Below, one piece after another: positions 62,429-64,000 of a DNA stretch of 64,000 bases; the first letter of the stretch is position 1, and each line of letters starts with the position of its first letter. The notes beneath the pieces are model-generated. The model worked only from the letters and a program-made list of their open reading frames with translations, was not told the origin of the DNA and did not search any database. The stretch lies in the NCBI RefSeq assembly GCF_900142675.1, contig NZ_FRBS01000007.1:178840-242839 (forward strand). The letters are read 5' to 3'. The position numbers and the translations under genes are program-made. The DNA comes from Shouchella rhizosphaerae (lineage in GTDB: Bacteria; Bacillota; Bacilli; Bacillales; Bacillaceae_D).

Positions 62429-62791
62429 ATGAACGACTATAAGCGATGGGCTTTTCAGCAATGCCCACAACAAGCTGTGTGTTACAGGCAATTTCCCCCG
62501 GTTGATACGACTGAATTGACGGAGTCTGTTCATCAGTTTGAGTTTTTGCTTAAACAGGGCCAACTCCTGTTGCACCAATTAGGAAATCGGCCATTTGCGA
62601 AGCATTTAATGGAAGCTGCGCAAAAGAGCGACAACCTAACCGTGCAGCACATGATTCAATCTGTTCCAGGGTTAACGGCTGTCAACGACATTAAGTTTTC
62701 ACCAACAGGCATTGTATTCCAGCTAGCGTCTCCGGTCATTAGTGAAGGCGGCAATTGCTGCGCAATGTCAATTGTCCTTAAATGGGGATAA
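62429..62791 (+). CDS. small cysteine-containing protein of unknown function
   Basis: 120 residues, soluble, with a helical middle and a C-terminal segment LASPVISEGGNCCAMSIVLKW containing adjacent cysteines. An early CPQQAVCYRQF adds two more. I do not recognise the family. GGAAGAGAAG precedes the ATG. Single gene; the 280 bases downstream lead to the tRNA promoter. Confidence 0.6.
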   Translation: MNDYKRWAFQQCPQQAVCYRQFPPVDTTELTESVHQFEFLLKQGQLLLHQLGNRPFAKHLMEAAQKSDNLTVQHMIQSVPGLTAVNDIKFSPTGIVFQLASPVISEGGNCCAMSIVLKWG

Positions 62792-62996
62792 TGTTTACTG
62801 TGGTTCTAAGTTTAATCTCATAGTGTCAAGCAATAGAGGCTAGGGAAGGCTTATGCTTAAATAACGGCAGGAAAAGCCTTCCACTTTTTTGTTTAAATCA
62901 TAATAAAAACTATGATATTCGTAGATCCATATAAAATGTGGTATAATAACAGTTAGTGTTACGGTTGCGTTGTAATAAATATTTTTTAAAAAAGTA

Positions 62997-63025
62997 TTGT
63001 CTATGCAGAATGATTATGCTATATT
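62997..63025 (+). promoter_or_regulatory. probable promoter of the second tRNA cluster
   Basis: TTGTCT, 17-base spacer, TATATT, 46 bases before tRNA-Arg. An extended -10 (TGGTATAAT) lies a little upstream at 62939. Confidence 0.6.
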
Positions 63026-63071
63026 ATTACTTGTCGCTGGCGAGCTAGCGAAAACAATTTAATGACAACAA

Positions 63072-63148
63072 GCGCTCGTAGCTCAACTGGATAGAGTACT
63101 TGACTACGAATCAAGCGGTTAGAGGTTCGAATCCTCTCGGGCGCGCCA
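63072..63148 (+). tRNA. tRNA-Arg (ACG)
   Basis: GCGCTCG / CGGGCGC acceptor stem, anticodon ACG in CTACGAA, encoded CCA. Confidence 0.97.
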
Positions 63149-63151
63149 TTG

Positions 63152-63228
63152 CGGGAAGTAGCTCAGCTTGGCAGAGCACTTGGTTTGGGACCAAGGGGTC
63201 GCAGGTTCAAATCCTGTCTTCCCGACCA
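63152..63228 (+). tRNA. tRNA-Pro (TGG)
   Basis: CGGGAAG / CTTCCCG acceptor stem, anticodon TGG in TTTGGGA, encoded CCA. Confidence 0.97.
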
Positions 63229-63259
63229 TCTGTAACGTCAAATGTCTTACATTAAATAT

Positions 63260-63290
63260 GCGGGTGTAGTTTAGTGGTAAAACCTCAGCC
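63260..63290 (+). pseudogene. 5' half of tRNA-Gly only
   Basis: GCGGGTGTAGTTTAGTGGTA through CTCAGCC repeats the first 31 bases of the intact tRNA-Gly at 63416 and breaks off exactly at the anticodon loop. About 120 bases of unrelated sequence follow, then the whole tRNA-Gly. With the upstream AAATAT the repeat is about 36-37 bases. Confidence 0.85.
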
Positions 63291-63409
63291 ACGAGCGAAA
63301 CATCTGCGAATAGTCTCCGAGTTGCCTTGACGCATCAACATCGCTGAATAAGCGAGCAGAGGAAGAGGCATGGTGTTCGGGACAGGGATTAATAGGGAAT
63401 TGCTTAATA
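63291..63409. other. sequence interrupting the tRNA-Gly copy
   Basis: About 119 bases with small hairpins (TCGCT / AGCGA, TTGA / TCAA). Its first 17 bases, ACGAGCGAAACATCTGC, resemble the spacer element at 25294-25312 (ACGAGACGAAAAGATTTGC). It may be a mobile or structured spacer element that occurs in the tRNA clusters. Confidence 0.4.
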
Positions 63410-63415
63410 AAATAT

Positions 63416-63489
63416 GCGGGTGTAGTTTAGTGGTAAAACCTCAGCCTTCCAAGCTGATGATGTGGGTTCGATTCCCATCACCCGCTCCA
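63416..63489 (+). tRNA. tRNA-Gly (TCC)
   Basis: GCGGGTG / CACCCGC acceptor stem, anticodon TCC in CTTCCAA, encoded CCA; complete gene. Confidence 0.97.
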
Positions 63490-63520
63490 TAATCAATGTT
63501 TTAGTAGATTGTGATTTTCT

Positions 63521-63597
<77 letters not shown>

Positions 63598-63612
63598 TTA
63601 TGAAAAAAGTAG

Positions 63613-63641
63613 TTGACTTTTTCGGTGGGAATTTGTATGAT
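63613..63641 (+). promoter_or_regulatory. rRNA operon promoter
   Basis: TTGACT, 17-base spacer, TATGAT: near-consensus sigma-A promoter between tRNA-Ile and 16S. Downstream leader features are CTTTGAAAACTGAACAAA and the hairpin CACAAC-TTCG-GTTGTG (63742-63757), both typical of Bacillaceae rRNA leaders. Confidence 0.8.
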
Positions 63642-63776
63642 AGGAAAGTCGCTAAAAAACGACTGACAAACGAGTCCTTTGAAAACTGAACAAAAGCCAA
63701 GCGTAAAAGAGATACAAGGTATCTCGTCAATCATAGTGAGCCACAACTTCGGTTGTGCAATGAGCAAGTCAAACTT

Positions 63777-64000
63777 TTTAACGGAGAGTTTGATCCTGGC
63801 TCAGGACGAACGCTGGCGGCGTGCCTAATACATGCAAGTCGAGCGGACAGAAGGGAGCTTGCTCCCGGACGTTAGCGGCGGACGGGTGAGTAACACGTGG
63901 GCAACCTGCCCCTTAGACTGGGATAACTCCGGGAAACCGGAGCTAATACCGGATAATCCCTTTCTCCACCTGGAGAGAGGGTGAAAGATGGCTTCGGCTA
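63777..64000 (+). rRNA. rrs: 16S ribosomal RNA, 5' end (cut by window edge)
   Basis: AGAGTTTGATCCTGGCTCAG and GGACGAACGCTGGCGGCGTG are the universal 16S 5' sequences; GACGGGTGAGTAACACGTGG follows. The start at 63777 is set by alignment with the Bacillus 5' end (TTTA-CGG before AGAGTTTG). About 224 bases are visible. The variable V1-V2 text (GGGAGCTTGCTCCC and the TTTCTCCACC region) recalls Shouchella clausii. Confidence 0.95.

Overview
The window is a chromosomal segment of an alkaliphilic, spore-forming Bacillaceae bacterium. The gene order acpS-ydcC-alr-ndoAI-ndoA-rsbRSTUVW-sigB-rsbX-tex-cmpA-sprT is the Bacillus arrangement. The Mrp antiporter operon, the low-to-moderate GC content and the 16S rRNA start at the right edge suggest Shouchella (Bacillus) clausii or a close relative; the species is an inference from memory of the 16S text, not from a search.

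Layout. 1-2 kb: end of the Mrp Na+/H+ antiporter operon (mrpD partial, E, F, G). 2-6 kb: a PRC-barrel protein, then a three-gene sugar-isomerase/dehydrogenase operon preceded by a cre-like site. 6-13 kb: YcaQ-type glycosylase, YesL-type membrane protein, a small unknown protein and a VanY-like lipoprotein that diverge from apparent back-to-back sigma-B promoters, a lipoteichoic acid synthase, a YitT protein and a rhomboid protease. 13-25 kb: the conserved core block with acpS, ydcC, alr, the NdoAI/NdoA toxin-antitoxin pair, the complete sigma-B partner-switching operon with an internal sigma-B promoter overlapping the rsbU stop, tex, cmpA (a 47-residue gene on the minus strand) and sprT. 25-25.8 kb: a seven-tRNA cluster.

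25.8-45.9 kb is an accessory region that looks more AT-rich than its surroundings. It opens with a TetR-MMPL efflux cassette bounded by the tRNA-Leu gene and a second copy of that tRNA's 3' end plus terminator, the arrangement expected of integration into a tRNA gene, but with no integrase. Then come a broken HNH toxin tail with its SUKH-type immunity gene, a probable group II intron scar, a methyltransferase, a cupin, a TraX-like protein, an oxidoreductase, a cold-shock gene, a CarD-like regulator, a decayed arsenic operon (arsI and arsC broken, arsR and arsB intact), a bicupin oxalate decarboxylase homologue with a changed lid, dioxygenase-fold proteins, a GntR/tartrate-type dehydrogenase pair and an ArsR/MFS pair.

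46-62.8 kb holds a flavin reductase, a UvrA paralogue, an ArsR-SRPBCC pair, Fra, AzlCD, a GNAT acetyltransferase, a HAD-Nudix fusion, a Rid protein, a PRD regulator-aldolase-fructose-type PTS operon, an AadK-like aminoglycoside nucleotidyltransferase and several orphans, one of which resembles a minimal caspase/CHAT fold. 63-64 kb is a second tRNA cluster (Arg, Pro, a 5'-half Gly, Gly, Ile) running into an rRNA operon promoter and the first 224 bases of 16S rRNA.
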